64,000 nucleotides of DNA. Source: HGM11525 sp036307445. GTDB taxonomy: Bacteria; Bacillota; Clostridia; UBA1381. Each line of letters opens with the position of its first letter. The first letter of the stretch is position 1. The notes below the pieces were generated by a model, which had not been told where the DNA came from, ran no database searches, and saw nothing but the letters and a program-made list of their open reading frames with translations. This document shows positions 24,900 to 34,348 of the stretch, in pieces. The stretch covers positions 62,001 to 126,000 of the forward strand of contig JAXJXP010000045.1 in NCBI GenBank assembly GCA_036307445.1. The letters run 5' to 3'. Made by a program: the position numbers and the translations under genes.

Positions 24900-26213
24900 T
24901 TGAAAAAACTTACAGGCAAAGATTTAGTGTTGGGAGCACAGCATATGTTCGCTATGTTTGGTGCAACGGTGCTGGTACCGCTTCTGACGGGACTCGATGT
25001 ATCTACTACACTGCTGATGGCAGGCTTGGGAACTTTGTTGTTCCACCTCATAACCGGTGGTAAGGTTCCTGCGTTTTTAGGCTCTTCGTTTGCGTTTTTG
25101 GGCGGATATGCAGCTATTGCACCGTTATTGGACGGCGCACCCAATAGCGAGATGCTTCCATATGCATCATTGGGGGTTGTATTTGCAGGTCTTTTGTATC
25201 TTGTTGTTGCACTCTTGTTTAAACTTTTTGACATCAAAAAGGTTATGAAATTTTTCCCACCGGTGGTTACCGGACCAATCATTATTGCAATCGGTCTTAT
25301 TCTTGCACCATCTGCAATCTCCAATTGCCAGACTAACTGGATTATAGCGATAATTGCGTTTGCTAGTATTGTAGTATGTAATATTTTCGGTAAGGGAATG
25401 ATAAAGATAATTCCTATTCTTATAGGTATTGTTGTATCATTATTGGTATCGGTGGTATTCCAGCTTTGCGGTATGGAAGTGTTTGACCCGCAGAAGCTTC
25501 AGGATTTCAAGGATGCTGCATGGCTTGGCTTGCCGATAAATATGAGTCAGAGTGTGTTCGCAGTTAAAGATTTCTCAACTGCAGTAACATCTATAATAGC
25601 AATAATGCCTATTGCAATAGCTGCTATGATGGAGCATATAGGTGATATTTCAGCTATCAGCTCTACTGTTGGCAAGAACTTTATTGCAAATCCCGGCTTG
25701 CACAGAACGCTTCTTGGAGACGGTCTTGCAACATCAATGTCTGCTATGTTTGGCGGACCTGCAAATACAACCTATGGCGAGAATACCGGCGTGCTTGCAC
25801 TTACAAAAGTTTATGACCCGAGAGTTATCAGAATTGCAGCGTACTTAGCAGTTATACTTTCATTCTCTCCCAAAATTGCTGCATTTATAAGCCTTATTCC
25901 TACTGCGGTTATCGGCGGTATCTCTTTGATGCTATATGGTATGATTTCTGCAGTCGGAACAAGAAATCTTGTTGAGAACAAGGTTGACCTTTCAAAGAGC
26001 AGAAATGTAATTATTGCGGCTACTATTCTTGTTACTGCCCTTGGATTTAACTCAATTGGCGGAATAACATTTAACGTTGCAGGTGCTACAATTACACTTA
26101 CAGGCCTTGCAATAGCAGCCGTACTTGGTATTTTGATTAATGCTGTTCTTCCTGGTAAGGATTATGAATTTAAAGCAGAGGAAGAAGCAGGCGGCGTAGA
26201 TTTTAAAGTTTGA
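24900..26213 (+). CDS. uraA: uracil permease of the NCS2 (nucleobase:cation symporter 2) family
   Basis: A 437-residue transporter with about 14 hydrophobic segments. NCS2 hallmarks are GAQHMFAMFGATVLVPLLTGLD at the N-terminus, MMEHIGDISAISSTVG (the helix 8 glutamate region) and GGPANTTYGENTGVLALTKVYDP. Xanthine transport is possible within the family, but the PANTTYGEN motif and the adjacent upp argue for uracil. The start is TTG 24900 with AAGGGGAG upstream. It forms a uracil salvage operon with upp, 18 bases downstream. Confidence 0.95.
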   Translation: MKKLTGKDLVLGAQHMFAMFGATVLVPLLTGLDVSTTLLMAGLGTLLFHLITGGKVPAFLGSSFAFLGGYAAIAPLLDGAPNSEMLPYASLGVVFAGLLYLVVALLFKLFDIKKVMKFFPPVVTGPIIIAIGLILAPSAISNCQTNWIIAIIAFASIVVCNIFGKGMIKIIPILIGIVVSLLVSVVFQLCGMEVFDPQKLQDFKDAAWLGLPINMSQSVFAVKDFSTAVTSIIAIMPIAIAAMMEHIGDISAISSTVGKNFIANPGLHRTLLGDGLATSMSAMFGGPANTTYGENTGVLALTKVYDPRVIRIAAYLAVILSFSPKIAAFISLIPTAVIGGISLMLYGMISAVGTRNLVENKVDLSKSRNVIIAATILVTALGFNSIGGITFNVAGATITLTGLAIAAVLGILINAVLPGKDYEFKAEEEAGGVDFKV

Positions 26214-26231
26214 TTATAAAGGTGAATAATA

Positions 26232-26858
26232 ATGAGTAATTTATATGTAATGGAGCATCCTTTGATAAAGCACAAGGTGTCAATTTTGAGGAATAAAGAC
26301 ACTTCAGTAAAAGAGTTTCGTGAGCTAATAAACGAGATTGCACTTTTGATGGGCTATGAGGCAACCAAAGATTTAAAGCTTACTGAAGTTGATGTTGAAA
26401 CACCGCTTGTAAAAACAAAGGGTCAGGTGATTGAAAAGCAAGTTGCCTTGGTGCCTATTCTCAGAGCAGGTCTTGGAATGGTTGATGCACTTATGAGTCT
26501 AATTCCTGCTGCAAAGGTAGGGCACGTTGGCTTGTACCGTGATCATGACAGCTTACAGCCGGTTGAATACTACTGCAAGTTACCGACTGATATTGAGGAA
26601 AGACAGGTGTTGGTATTAGACCCGATGCTTGCTACCGGCGGAAGTTCTGCTGCGGCGATTGATGTTGTAAAGAAAAGGGGAGCAAAGAAAATCAAGCTTA
26701 TGTGCATAATAGGTGCTCCGGAGGGTGTGAAAACTGTTCAGGACGCACATCCTGATGTCGACATTTATGTAGCTTCTCTTGATGAAAGGCTTAACGAAAA
26801 AGGCTATATTCTTCCCGGACTCGGCGATGCCGGCGACAGACTTTTTGGAACACTATAA
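26232..26858 (+). CDS. upp: uracil phosphoribosyltransferase
   Basis: A 208-residue enzyme making UMP from uracil and PRPP. Landmarks are HPLIKHKVSILRNKDTS, VPILRAGLGMVDA, the PRPP-binding loop VLVLDPMLATGGSSAAAID and the uracil-binding end YILPGLGDAGDRLFGT. The length is the usual one. The gene is the second of the uraA-upp salvage operon, preceded by AAAGGTG, and ends just before a perfect terminator. Confidence 0.97.
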   Translation: MSNLYVMEHPLIKHKVSILRNKDTSVKEFRELINEIALLMGYEATKDLKLTEVDVETPLVKTKGQVIEKQVALVPILRAGLGMVDALMSLIPAAKVGHVGLYRDHDSLQPVEYYCKLPTDIEERQVLVLDPMLATGGSSAAAIDVVKKRGAKKIKLMCIIGAPEGVKTVQDAHPDVDIYVASLDERLNEKGYILPGLGDAGDRLFGTL

Positions 26859-26862
26859 AGTG

Positions 26863-26897
26863 AATAAAAGCACTTCTTACGAAGTGCTTTTATTTGT
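26863..26897 (+). terminator. terminator after upp
   Basis: AATAAAAGCACTTC/GAAGTGCTTTTATT, 14 perfect pairs with a TTAC loop; the T-rich 3' arm provides the U tract. The A-rich 5' arm makes it potentially bidirectional. Confidence 0.93.
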
Positions 26898-26905
26898 TAT
26901 TAAGG

Positions 26906-26934
26906 TTTACAAAGGCATTGTTTTGTGGTAAAAT
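26906..26934 (+). promoter_or_regulatory. sigma-A-type promoter for malQ
   Basis: TTTACA (26906-26911), 17-base spacer, TAAAAT (26929-26934), 25 bases before malQ. Confidence 0.8.
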
Positions 26935-26958
26935 AAGTTAAAGGAAGGTGGAGTTTTG

Positions 26959-28428
26959 ATGAGAAAAGCCGGTATTTTGATGCACATTTCTTCGTTGCCG
27001 TCAGCATACGGAATAGGAACGCTCGGCAAAGAAGCATATAAATTTGTAGATTTTCTTAAAAAGGCGGGGCAGACCTATTGGCAGGTTTTACCTGTATGTC
27101 CGACAAGCTATGGCGATTCGCCTTATCAGAGCAATTCTGCTTTTGCCGGAAATCCTTATTTTATTGATTTGGATATGCTTTGTGAGGAAGGGCTTCTTAA
27201 TAAGAATGAAATAGAAAATTATTATTTTGGCGATAATCCTGTTTCGGTAGATTATAAAAGGTTGTTCGACAACCGATATCCAGTGCTCAGAAAAGCATTT
27301 TCAAGATTTGAAAAGTGCGATAACTATTATGAATTTGAAAATGAAAATGCTTTCTGGCTTGATGACTATGCTCTCTTTATGGCAATAAAAGAGCATCATC
27401 ATTTTAGGTGTTGGCTCTACTGGGATGAGGATATAAGAGTTTGCAAACGTGAAGAGGTAGAATATTACAAAGAGACACATTCGCGGAATATTGAGTTCTA
27501 TAAATTCATTCAGTACCTCTTTTATAAGCAATGGAAGAAGCTTAAAAGATATGCAAATGATAATGGCATAAAAATAATTGGAGATATGCCTATTTATGTT
27601 GCACTTGATTCGGCGGAGGTGTGGCGAACACCGGAATTATTTGAGCTTGATGAACAGAGACTGCCAAAACGTGTTGCCGGTTGTCCGCCTGATGCTTTTA
27701 CTGATAAAGGTCAGCTTTGGGGAAATCCTCTTTATAACTGGGATCTTATGGAAAAACAGGGATTTGACTGGTGGATAAAAAGAATAAGAGCAAGCTTTAA
27801 GCTTTATGATAAGGTGAGAATTGACCATTTCAGAGGTTTTGAGGCATATTATGCAATACCCTACGGCAGAGAGGATGCCGTAGTAGGTGAATGGGTTAAA
27901 GGTCCTGGAATGAAGCTTTTCAACAGTGTGAAATTGGCTCTTGGTGATGTGGATATTATAGCAGAGGATTTGGGTTTTTTAACAGAAGATGTTCACAAAC
28001 TTCTAAGAGAAAGCGGTTATCCCGGAATGAGGGTTCTGCAGTTTGCTTTTAATCCGAATGAAGATAGTATGTACCTTCCGCACAATCTGACGGTTAATTC
28101 TGTTGCATATACAGGCACTCACGATAATAATACCTTTACAGGCTATTATATGTCTACAAAAGGGAAAGAACGAGAATTTGTAAATGCTTATCTTGGAGTA
28201 AAAAGAAAAACGGAGGCAGCATATGCTGCGATAAGAACACTTATGGCAAGCTGCTCGGAAACCGTAATTGTGCCAATTCAGGATTATCTTAAAAAGGAAA
28301 GCGAGTCCAGAATGAACACACCATCAACTTTGGGTGGAAACTGGCTTTACCGTGCTTCTGAAAGTGACATTTCGGACGAGCTTGCAGCCGTTATATACGA
28401 AATTACAAGCACGTACAGACGAATTTAG
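26959..28428 (+). CDS. malQ: 4-alpha-glucanotransferase (amylomaltase)
   Basis: A 489-residue GH77 enzyme that transfers alpha-1,4-glucan segments between malto-oligosaccharides. Motifs include GILMHISSLPSAYGIGTLG, PVCPTSYGDSPYQSNSAFAGN, GDMPIYVALDSAEVW, the nucleophile region KVRIDHFRGFEAYY, the acid/base region IAEDLGFLT and TGTHDNNT. ATG 26959 follows GGTGGAG by five bases; a TTG codon just before it is in frame. It has its own promoter and stands alone, with no glycogen or maltose genes in view. Confidence 0.96.
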   Translation: MRKAGILMHISSLPSAYGIGTLGKEAYKFVDFLKKAGQTYWQVLPVCPTSYGDSPYQSNSAFAGNPYFIDLDMLCEEGLLNKNEIENYYFGDNPVSVDYKRLFDNRYPVLRKAFSRFEKCDNYYEFENENAFWLDDYALFMAIKEHHHFRCWLYWDEDIRVCKREEVEYYKETHSRNIEFYKFIQYLFYKQWKKLKRYANDNGIKIIGDMPIYVALDSAEVWRTPELFELDEQRLPKRVAGCPPDAFTDKGQLWGNPLYNWDLMEKQGFDWWIKRIRASFKLYDKVRIDHFRGFEAYYAIPYGREDAVVGEWVKGPGMKLFNSVKLALGDVDIIAEDLGFLTEDVHKLLRESGYPGMRVLQFAFNPNEDSMYLPHNLTVNSVAYTGTHDNNTFTGYYMSTKGKEREFVNAYLGVKRKTEAAYAAIRTLMASCSETVIVPIQDYLKKESESRMNTPSTLGGNWLYRASESDISDELAAVIYEITSTYRRI

Positions 28429-28449
28429 GAAATAAATAGAAGAATATAC

Positions 28450-28478
28450 TTGAAAATGTAACAGATTTGTTATATAAT
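28450..28478 (+). promoter_or_regulatory. sigma-A promoter for the yloU-fakA operon
   Basis: TTGAAA (28450-28455), 17-base spacer, TATAAT (28473-28478), leaving a leader of roughly 60 bases before yloU. Confidence 0.88.
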
Positions 28479-28545
28479 TATATAAAATAAGGGATAATAA
28501 CTTAAGGTAAATTATATTAACTATTATAGGAAAGGGTTGATGTAA

Positions 28546-28902
28546 ATGGCAATTGTATTTAATAATGACCTTGGGGACATCACAATCAGTCAAAGTGCAA
28601 TAGCAAAAATTGCCGGTGCAGTAGCTACAAACTGCTACGGTGTTGTTGGTATGGCATCAAGAAGCAAAAAAGACGGATTTGTAAGCCTTTTGAACATTGA
28701 CAATATGGCAAAGGGTGTAAAGATAGAATCTGATGATGAGGGGATTTTGATAGACCTTCATATTATCGTAGAGTATGGCGTCAATATAAACGCAATCTGC
28801 GACAGTATAATTCATAATGTAAGCTACCGTATCGAAAAGTCTTTGGGTACGCCTGTTAAGAAGGTAACGGTACAGGTAGAATCGGTCAGAGTCGGACAGT
28901 AA
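28546..28902 (+). CDS. yloU: Asp23/Gls24 family protein YloU
   Basis: A 118-residue cytoplasmic protein of the Asp23 family: GDITISQSAIAKIAGAVATNCYGVVGM at the start, a central beta region and the VKKVTVQVESVRV ending. Family members are linked to alkaline and envelope stress and to membrane homeostasis, and YloU is regularly encoded upstream of the fatty-acid kinase YloV, as here. GAAAGGGTTGATG supplies its ribosome-binding site. The biochemical role is not established. Confidence 0.93.
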   Translation: MAIVFNNDLGDITISQSAIAKIAGAVATNCYGVVGMASRSKKDGFVSLLNIDNMAKGVKIESDDEGILIDLHIIVEYGVNINAICDSIIHNVSYRIEKSLGTPVKKVTVQVESVRVGQ

Positions 28903-28925
28903 GGTAAAGAAAGGAATTTGTAGTG

Positions 28926-30548
28926 ATGATTGACGGTTCAATACTTGCTGCCGGCTTTATCTCCGGCGCAAATATGCTATATAACAAGCGTAATGAAGTG
29001 GACGCACTTAATGTTTTCCCTGTGCCTGACGGTGATACGGGAACCAATATGTCTATGACAGCCAATGCTCTTGCGAAGGCTTTGGCAGAGCTTAAAAGTG
29101 ATTCTGTCAGCAAAGTGTGCGACACTATGTCATATGCAACACTAAGAGGTGCTCGTGGTAACTCTGGTGTTATACTTTCGCAGTATTTCAGAGGAATTGC
29201 TAAGTATATGAAGGGCAAGAATACCTGCTCTGTTCAGGAGTTTGCAGAGGGCTTAAAGAGCGGCTCTGATGCTGCATATGCTGCGGTAATGAATCCAACT
29301 GAGGGAACAATTCTTACAGTAGGAAAGGCAGCAGCAACCGCTGCGGTATTTACTGCAAAAGAGGGTGCTGACCTTAAAACTACAGTAGAAGCTGCTTTGG
29401 AAGAAGCTAAAAAGACACTTAACAAGACTCCGGAAATGCTTCCTGCTCTTAAAAGCGCAGGCGTTGTTGATGCTGGCGGTCAGGGATGGGTTTATATTCT
29501 TACCGGTTTTCTTGCCTCAGTTGCAGGTGTACCTGTTGAACGTGAAGGCGGAGCAGAAGAAGTTAAAACTGAAACAAAGGCACAGGCTGCATTTGATGGC
29601 GATAACATTAAATATGGTTATTGCACAGAGTTTATTATAGAAAAGAGCAAGCCTGATGTGAATGTCCTTTCCTTCCGCCAGAGTATAGAGGATAAGGGCG
29701 ATTCTATGCTTGTAATCGACGATGATGAAATTGTAAAGGTGCATATTCATACAAATAATCCAGGTTATGTTCTTGAACGTGCAGTAAAGCTTGGCTCGCT
29801 TATCAATATCAAGATTGACAATATGCGTTATCAGCACCAGAATCTTCTTGAAGCTGAAAAGACAGAGGATAAGCCTAAGGCAGAAAAGAAAAAGTTTGGC
29901 TTTGTTGCAGTTTGTGCCGGAGATGGACTTGAGGCACTTTTGAAGGACCTTGGTGTAGATGTTGTTATCAAGGGCGGTCAGACAATGAACCCAAGCACTG
30001 AGGATATTTTAGAGGCTGCAAACTCAGTTAATGCAGAAACGGTATTTATATTCCCGAATAATAAGAACATAATAATGGCTGCGACTCAAGCGGCTGGAAT
30101 ATGTGAAAATAAAGCTGTTGTAATCCCAAGCAAGAGTGTCCCTGCGTGTGTTGCCGCAATGCTGAGATTTGACGAAAATATGTCGGTTGAGGATAACAGC
30201 GAGGATATGGAGGATGCTGCGACGACAATCAAAACTGCACAGGTTACTTATGCAGTTCGTGATACTGTTGCCGATGGTAAAACTATCCACGAGGGAGATA
30301 TTATAGGTGTAGGCAAGGGTGGTATAGAGGCTGTGGGTGAAGATACTCAAGCTGTTGTATGTGAAATCGTTGAGAATATCTATGATGAGGATGAAGACGA
30401 ATTTATCACAATCTACTATGGCGAAGATACTGCTGAAGATGATGCTAATGCTCTTTTGGAAAAGCTTGAAGAAAAGTATCCTGATGCAGAGGTTACACTC
30501 CGTTATGGCGGTCAGCCTGTATATTATTATATAGTATCGGTGGAATAA
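28926..30548 (+). CDS. fakA: DAK2-domain fatty-acid kinase FakA/YloV
   Basis: A 540-residue protein with an N-terminal DhaL (DAK2) kinase domain, recognised by NVFPVPDGDTGTNMSMT and GARGNSGVILSQYFRG, a middle domain, and a C-terminal domain with the NVLSFRQS and VKVHIHTNNPG motifs. FakA phosphorylates fatty acids bound to a FakB (DegV) protein for phospholipid synthesis. No degV gene is in the window. GTG 28923 directly before ATG 28926 is an alternative start; AAGGAA lies upstream. A strong terminator follows. Confidence 0.93.
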   Translation: MIDGSILAAGFISGANMLYNKRNEVDALNVFPVPDGDTGTNMSMTANALAKALAELKSDSVSKVCDTMSYATLRGARGNSGVILSQYFRGIAKYMKGKNTCSVQEFAEGLKSGSDAAYAAVMNPTEGTILTVGKAAATAAVFTAKEGADLKTTVEAALEEAKKTLNKTPEMLPALKSAGVVDAGGQGWVYILTGFLASVAGVPVEREGGAEEVKTETKAQAAFDGDNIKYGYCTEFIIEKSKPDVNVLSFRQSIEDKGDSMLVIDDDEIVKVHIHTNNPGYVLERAVKLGSLINIKIDNMRYQHQNLLEAEKTEDKPKAEKKKFGFVAVCAGDGLEALLKDLGVDVVIKGGQTMNPSTEDILEAANSVNAETVFIFPNNKNIIMAATQAAGICENKAVVIPSKSVPACVAAMLRFDENMSVEDNSEDMEDAATTIKTAQVTYAVRDTVADGKTIHEGDIIGVGKGGIEAVGEDTQAVVCEIVENIYDEDEDEFITIYYGEDTAEDDANALLEKLEEKYPDAEVTLRYGGQPVYYYIVSVE

Positions 30549-30553
30549 TAGAT

Positions 30554-30585
30554 AGCGGAGCAATTATTTGCTCCGCTCTTGTTTT
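30554..30585 (+). terminator. terminator between fakA and recG
   Basis: AGCGGAGCAA/TTGCTCCGCT, ten perfect pairs, TTAT loop, then CTTGTTTT. Confidence 0.88.
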
Positions 30586-30601
30586 ATGAAAGAGGAAAGA
30601 T

Positions 30602-32623
30602 ATGTCAAAGCTTGCCGAAATAAAGGGTATAGGAGAAAAGAGAGCTCAGCTTTTTAAAAAGGTTGGTGTTGATAACACAGAGGATTTGCTGAGATATTTC
30701 CCTCGCGGATACGAAGACAGAACAAAAATATTCCAGTTGGGCGAAGCACCTTTAGGTGAAAATGTATGTATTCGTGCGAGGGCTTTTTCCGGTGTGCGTG
30801 AAACCCGTATCAGAAAGAATATGACAATATATTCAATGATAATAAACGATGATAGTGATGTTATGAGTGTTATTTGGTATAATAACAGATTTGTTAAAGG
30901 TGCATTTTCTGAGGGGCAAGAATACATATTCTACGGCAAAATCACTCTTAACAGAGGTAAACGAGAGCTTATAAACCCTGTTTATGAACAGGTGGAAAAA
31001 CAAAGATTTGCCGGAAGAATTGTGCCTGTTTATCCCTTGTGTGAAGGACTTACACAGGCTGCGGTTAGGTCTGCGGTCGAAAATGTAATCGGTGAAAGAG
31101 ATAGATTGATTGAATATATACCAAGAGATATTAGGTCTAATAATAATTTGTGCGAACTGAATTTTGCAATTTCCAATATACATTTTCCTGAAAGTGCGGA
31201 AAATTATGAAATTGCAAGAAGAAGGTTTGTATTTGAAGAGCTTTTTACCCTGCGGCTTGCGCTTATGCTTAAGAAAGGTAATAATCAGGTGAGAAAGAGA
31301 ACACCGTATAAGAATATAGATTATAATGACTTTACTGAAAGTCTGCCATTTAGTCTGACGGGTGCTCAGGAAAGGGTCATTAAAGAGATTGCAAATGATA
31401 TGCATTCAGGTACGGCAATGAGCAGACTTGTTCAGGGCGATGTCGGCTCGGGAAAGACTGCGGTTGCGGCTGCGGCAATTTATATGACGGTAAAAAACTC
31501 CTATCAGGCTGTGATGATGGCACCTACTGAACTTCTTGCAAAGCAGCACTATGAAAGCTTTTTGGAAATGTTTAAGCTGTTTGGAATAAGGGTTGTACTT
31601 CTGACTTCGTCATCAAAAGGGAAAGGTGAAATTCTTTCATTAATTGAAAACGGAGAGGCAGATGTTATAATTGGCACACACGCAGTTTTGCAGAAGAATG
31701 TTGTGTTTAAGAATCTTGCGCTTGCAGTAACTGACGAACAACACAGATTCGGTGTATCACAGCGAGGATTACTTATTGAAAAGGGCGAGAATGTGAATGT
31801 TCTTGTTATGACTGCGACACCAATACCGAGAACGTTGGCACTTATTCTTTACGGCGACTTAAATTTCTCTGCATTAGATGAACTGCCGCCTGGAAGAAAA
31901 CCTGTAAAAACCTACGCAGTTGGCGAAAATATGAGGGAAAGAATATACGCATTTTTAGAGAAAAACGTAAAAAGCGGTATGCAGGCCTATATTGTATGTC
32001 CCCTTGTTGCAGAAACTGAAAAATCCGACCTTGAAAATGCCGAGAATTTGTCGCAAAAATTAAGTAAGGCATATCCTAATTTTAAGATAGGCCTTATTCA
32101 CGGAAAAATGAAAGCTGCTCAAAAGGATGAGATAATGTCTGCATTTGTTTCGGGCGAGATAAATGTGCTTGTATCAACAACAGTAATAGAAGTTGGTGTG
32201 AATGTTCCCAATAGCAATATAATGATTATCGAAAATGCAGAGCGGTTCGGACTTTCACAGCTTCATCAGCTCCGAGGAAGAGTTGGAAGAGGTGGAGAAC
32301 AGGCTCATTGCATAATGGTTGCTCATGGTAAGAGTGAGGTTACCAAAATGCGTATGAAAACAATGTGTGAGTCAAATGACGGCTTTTATATTGCAGAACA
32401 GGACTTGAAGCTTAGAGGTCCGGGTGATTTTTTCGGAACAAGACAACACGGATTGCCGGAGCTTAAGATAGCTAATCTGTTTAAAGACAGCGACCTGTTA
32501 ATTATGGCACAAAATGCTGCAGATGCATTGATAAAAAAAGACCCTGAGCTAAAAATGGCAGAAAATAAGCTTTTAAAAGAGAGGGCTTTTGGTATAATAG
32601 CTAAAAACACTGTGATGAATTAA
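30602..32623 (+). CDS. recG: ATP-dependent DNA helicase RecG
   Basis: A 673-residue monomeric superfamily 2 helicase that remodels stalled forks and recombination intermediates. The N-terminal wedge domain (residues about 1-190) precedes the helicase core with GDVGSGKTAVAAAA (Walker A), DEQHRFGVSQR (motif II) and QLRGRVGRG (motif VI). Length is typical. GAGGAAAG lies just before ATG. It follows fakA behind a terminator, so expression must come from readthrough or a promoter I could not identify in the 53-base gap. Confidence 0.96.
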   Translation: MSKLAEIKGIGEKRAQLFKKVGVDNTEDLLRYFPRGYEDRTKIFQLGEAPLGENVCIRARAFSGVRETRIRKNMTIYSMIINDDSDVMSVIWYNNRFVKGAFSEGQEYIFYGKITLNRGKRELINPVYEQVEKQRFAGRIVPVYPLCEGLTQAAVRSAVENVIGERDRLIEYIPRDIRSNNNLCELNFAISNIHFPESAENYEIARRRFVFEELFTLRLALMLKKGNNQVRKRTPYKNIDYNDFTESLPFSLTGAQERVIKEIANDMHSGTAMSRLVQGDVGSGKTAVAAAAIYMTVKNSYQAVMMAPTELLAKQHYESFLEMFKLFGIRVVLLTSSSKGKGEILSLIENGEADVIIGTHAVLQKNVVFKNLALAVTDEQHRFGVSQRGLLIEKGENVNVLVMTATPIPRTLALILYGDLNFSALDELPPGRKPVKTYAVGENMRERIYAFLEKNVKSGMQAYIVCPLVAETEKSDLENAENLSQKLSKAYPNFKIGLIHGKMKAAQKDEIMSAFVSGEINVLVSTTVIEVGVNVPNSNIMIIENAERFGLSQLHQLRGRVGRGGEQAHCIMVAHGKSEVTKMRMKTMCESNDGFYIAEQDLKLRGPGDFFGTRQHGLPELKIANLFKDSDLLIMAQNAADALIKKDPELKMAENKLLKERAFGIIAKNTVMN

Positions 32624-32694
32624 CAAATTGGCATTAATTTCATGTAAGTAAAAACAATAAAATGTAAAAAAGTTAAAATTTTTTTTGAAAAAGG

Positions 32695-32723
32695 TTGACC
32701 TTTTTGGAATTATATTATACAAT
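32695..32723 (+). promoter_or_regulatory. sigma-A-type promoter for rsmD-coaD
   Basis: TTGACC (32695-32700), 17-base spacer, TACAAT (32718-32723). The -35 lies in the loop and right arm of a small inverted repeat (AAAAAGG-TTGA-CCTTTTT, 32688-32705) that could also serve as a weak terminator for recG. Confidence 0.75.
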
Positions 32724-32750
32724 ATAAGAAGTAGCTTGGGAGTGTGGGCA

Positions 32751-33290
32751 ATGAGAATTATTTCAGGCAACCGCCGAGGCCACAAGCTTGTAGTGTTTGA
32801 GGGTGAAAACATTCGTCCGACAACCGACAGGGTGAAGGAATCGGTATTTAATTTAATTCAGGGGTATATAGCAGACGCATCTGTTCTGGATTTGTTTGCC
32901 GGCAGTGGTGCGCTTGGGTTTGAGGCGATGAGCCGCGGTGCCCGTGATGTTACTTTTGTTGATGCTGCTAAAGCATCAATTGAGGTTGTTTCAAAGAATG
33001 CAAGATCGCTCAATTTTGGCGATAGTGTTAAGATTTTGAATATGCCTTATCAGGAGTTTTTTAAACTCTCAAAGGAAAGCTTTGATATAATTTTTTTGGA
33101 CCCGCCGTACAACAAGGGTTTTATAGAGCCGGTGCTCGTTGACATTGTTGAAAATGAACGTCTTAAAGATGGGGGCATAATTGTACTGGAAAGTGATGAT
33201 ACGGATATGCACTCGGACTTTGATGGACTTTCCGTTTTGAAACAGAAAAAGTACGGAAGAAGCTATATTACCGTTTACCAAAGAGGGTGA
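32751..33290 (+). CDS. rsmD: 16S rRNA (guanine-966-N2)-methyltransferase
   Basis: A 179-residue SAM-dependent methyltransferase with the family start MRIISGNRRGHKL, RPTTDRVKESVFNLIQ, the SAM-binding VLDLFAGSGALGFEAMSRGA and the catalytic DPPYNKG. ATG 32751 is preferred, with TGGGAG upstream; the longer frame from 32685 crosses the promoter. It is followed six bases later by coaD, the conserved rsmD-coaD pair of most Firmicutes. Confidence 0.96.
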   Translation: MRIISGNRRGHKLVVFEGENIRPTTDRVKESVFNLIQGYIADASVLDLFAGSGALGFEAMSRGARDVTFVDAAKASIEVVSKNARSLNFGDSVKILNMPYQEFFKLSKESFDIIFLDPPYNKGFIEPVLVDIVENERLKDGGIIVLESDDTDMHSDFDGLSVLKQKKYGRSYITVYQRG

Positions 33291-33296
33291 GGCACG

Positions 33297-33773
33297 TTGA
33301 GAATAGCAGTTTATCCGGGTAGCTTTGACCCGATAACTAACGGACATCTTGACATCATTAAACGTGCAGCTAAGGTTTATGACAAGGTTGTAGTGGGTGT
33401 GCTTGATAATATTAATAAAAAGCCGCTTTTTACAATAACCGAACGTAAACATATGATAGACAGAGTAATATCCGACCTTGACAATGTAGAATGTGATGTC
33501 TTTTCAGGACTCTTGGTTGATTTTCTCAAGATTAATAATGCAACTGTAATAATCAAAGGCTTAAGAACTGTATCAGACTTTGAGTACGAGTTTCAGATGG
33601 CACTTTTAAACAAAGCACTCAATCCGGAATTTGAGACGATGTTTATGATGACTAATTCCGGTTATTCATACATTAGCTCTAGTATGGTTAAGGAAGTTGC
33701 AAAGTATAATGGTTCCCTTGATGGACTTGTGCCGGAGGCAATCATTCCGGAAATTAGAAAAAAGTATATTTAA
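33297..33773 (+). CDS. coaD: phosphopantetheine adenylyltransferase
   Basis: A 158-residue nucleotidyltransferase of coenzyme A synthesis. Signatures are YPGSFDPITNGHLDIIKRA (T/HxGH motif), IKGLRTVSDFEYEFQMA and the C-terminal SYISSSMVKEVA. The start is TTG 33297 with GAGGGTGAGG immediately upstream. It is six bases after rsmD and 19 before the coiled-coil gene, forming a three-gene unit ending at the 34256 terminator. Confidence 0.96.
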   Translation: MRIAVYPGSFDPITNGHLDIIKRAAKVYDKVVVGVLDNINKKPLFTITERKHMIDRVISDLDNVECDVFSGLLVDFLKINNATVIIKGLRTVSDFEYEFQMALLNKALNPEFETMFMMTNSGYSYISSSMVKEVAKYNGSLDGLVPEAIIPEIRKKYI

Positions 33774-33792
33774 GTGATAGGAGTATGAGGTT

Positions 33793-34239
33793 ATGGAAAT
33801 CTTAGAAATTATTGATTTGATGGAAGAAAGCATTGACAAGTCACCTGTTGTTCCTTTAAGCGGAAAAATTTTGGTAGACAAGGAGGACCTTCTTGACTAT
33901 ATTCAGGAGATGCGCCTTGTATTTCCTGAGGAGCTTAAGGAAGCTAAGTGGGTTAAGGAAGAAAGACAGAGAATTCTTTCTGAAGCTGAAACCCGTGCGC
34001 AGACAATGGTTAAGAACGCTGAAGACAAGGTTCGTCAGATGATTGATGAGAACGAAGTTACAAGACAGGCTGTAGAACAGGCTAACCAACTTGTAAATGA
34101 TGCTCAGACAAGATCTATGGAAATCAAAATAGACTGCGACCAGTACGCTGACGATGTTTTGGGTGATGTTGAAAAGCGTTTGGATATGTTGCTTAAGAAG
34201 GTACACGATGACCGTGTATACTTTAACAGTAAACAGTAA
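33793..34239 (+). CDS. coiled-coil protein of unknown function, encoded after coaD
   Basis: A 148-residue, charged, helical protein without signal peptide or membrane segment. Residues about 45-115 read as a continuous coiled coil (KEERQRILSEAETRAQTMVKN and following), reminiscent of DivIVA or ATP-synthase b-type helices. Similar short proteins after coaD in clostridia are sometimes labelled ATPase, but no nucleotide-binding motif is present. The N-terminus is LEIIDLMEESIDKSPVVPLSGKI. A structural or division-related role is a guess from shape alone. Confidence 0.75.
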   Translation: MEILEIIDLMEESIDKSPVVPLSGKILVDKEDLLDYIQEMRLVFPEELKEAKWVKEERQRILSEAETRAQTMVKNAEDKVRQMIDENEVTRQAVEQANQLVNDAQTRSMEIKIDCDQYADDVLGDVEKRLDMLLKKVHDDRVYFNSKQ

Positions 34240-34255
34240 TAATATTTAGTAAATA

Positions 34256-34312
34256 AAGGCTGTACCTTTAATGCTTTTCGGCAAGTGAATATGGGTATAG
34301 CCTTGTTTTTTT
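34256..34312 (+). terminator. terminator after the rsmD-coaD unit
   Basis: AAGGCTGTACC pairs with GGTATAGCCTT (one G-U) around a 27-base loop that contains a small CTT/AAG hairpin, followed by GTTTTTTT. Confidence 0.75.
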
Positions 34313-34348
34313 GTTAAATACTGAATAGTAAAATAAGGAGTTTATAAT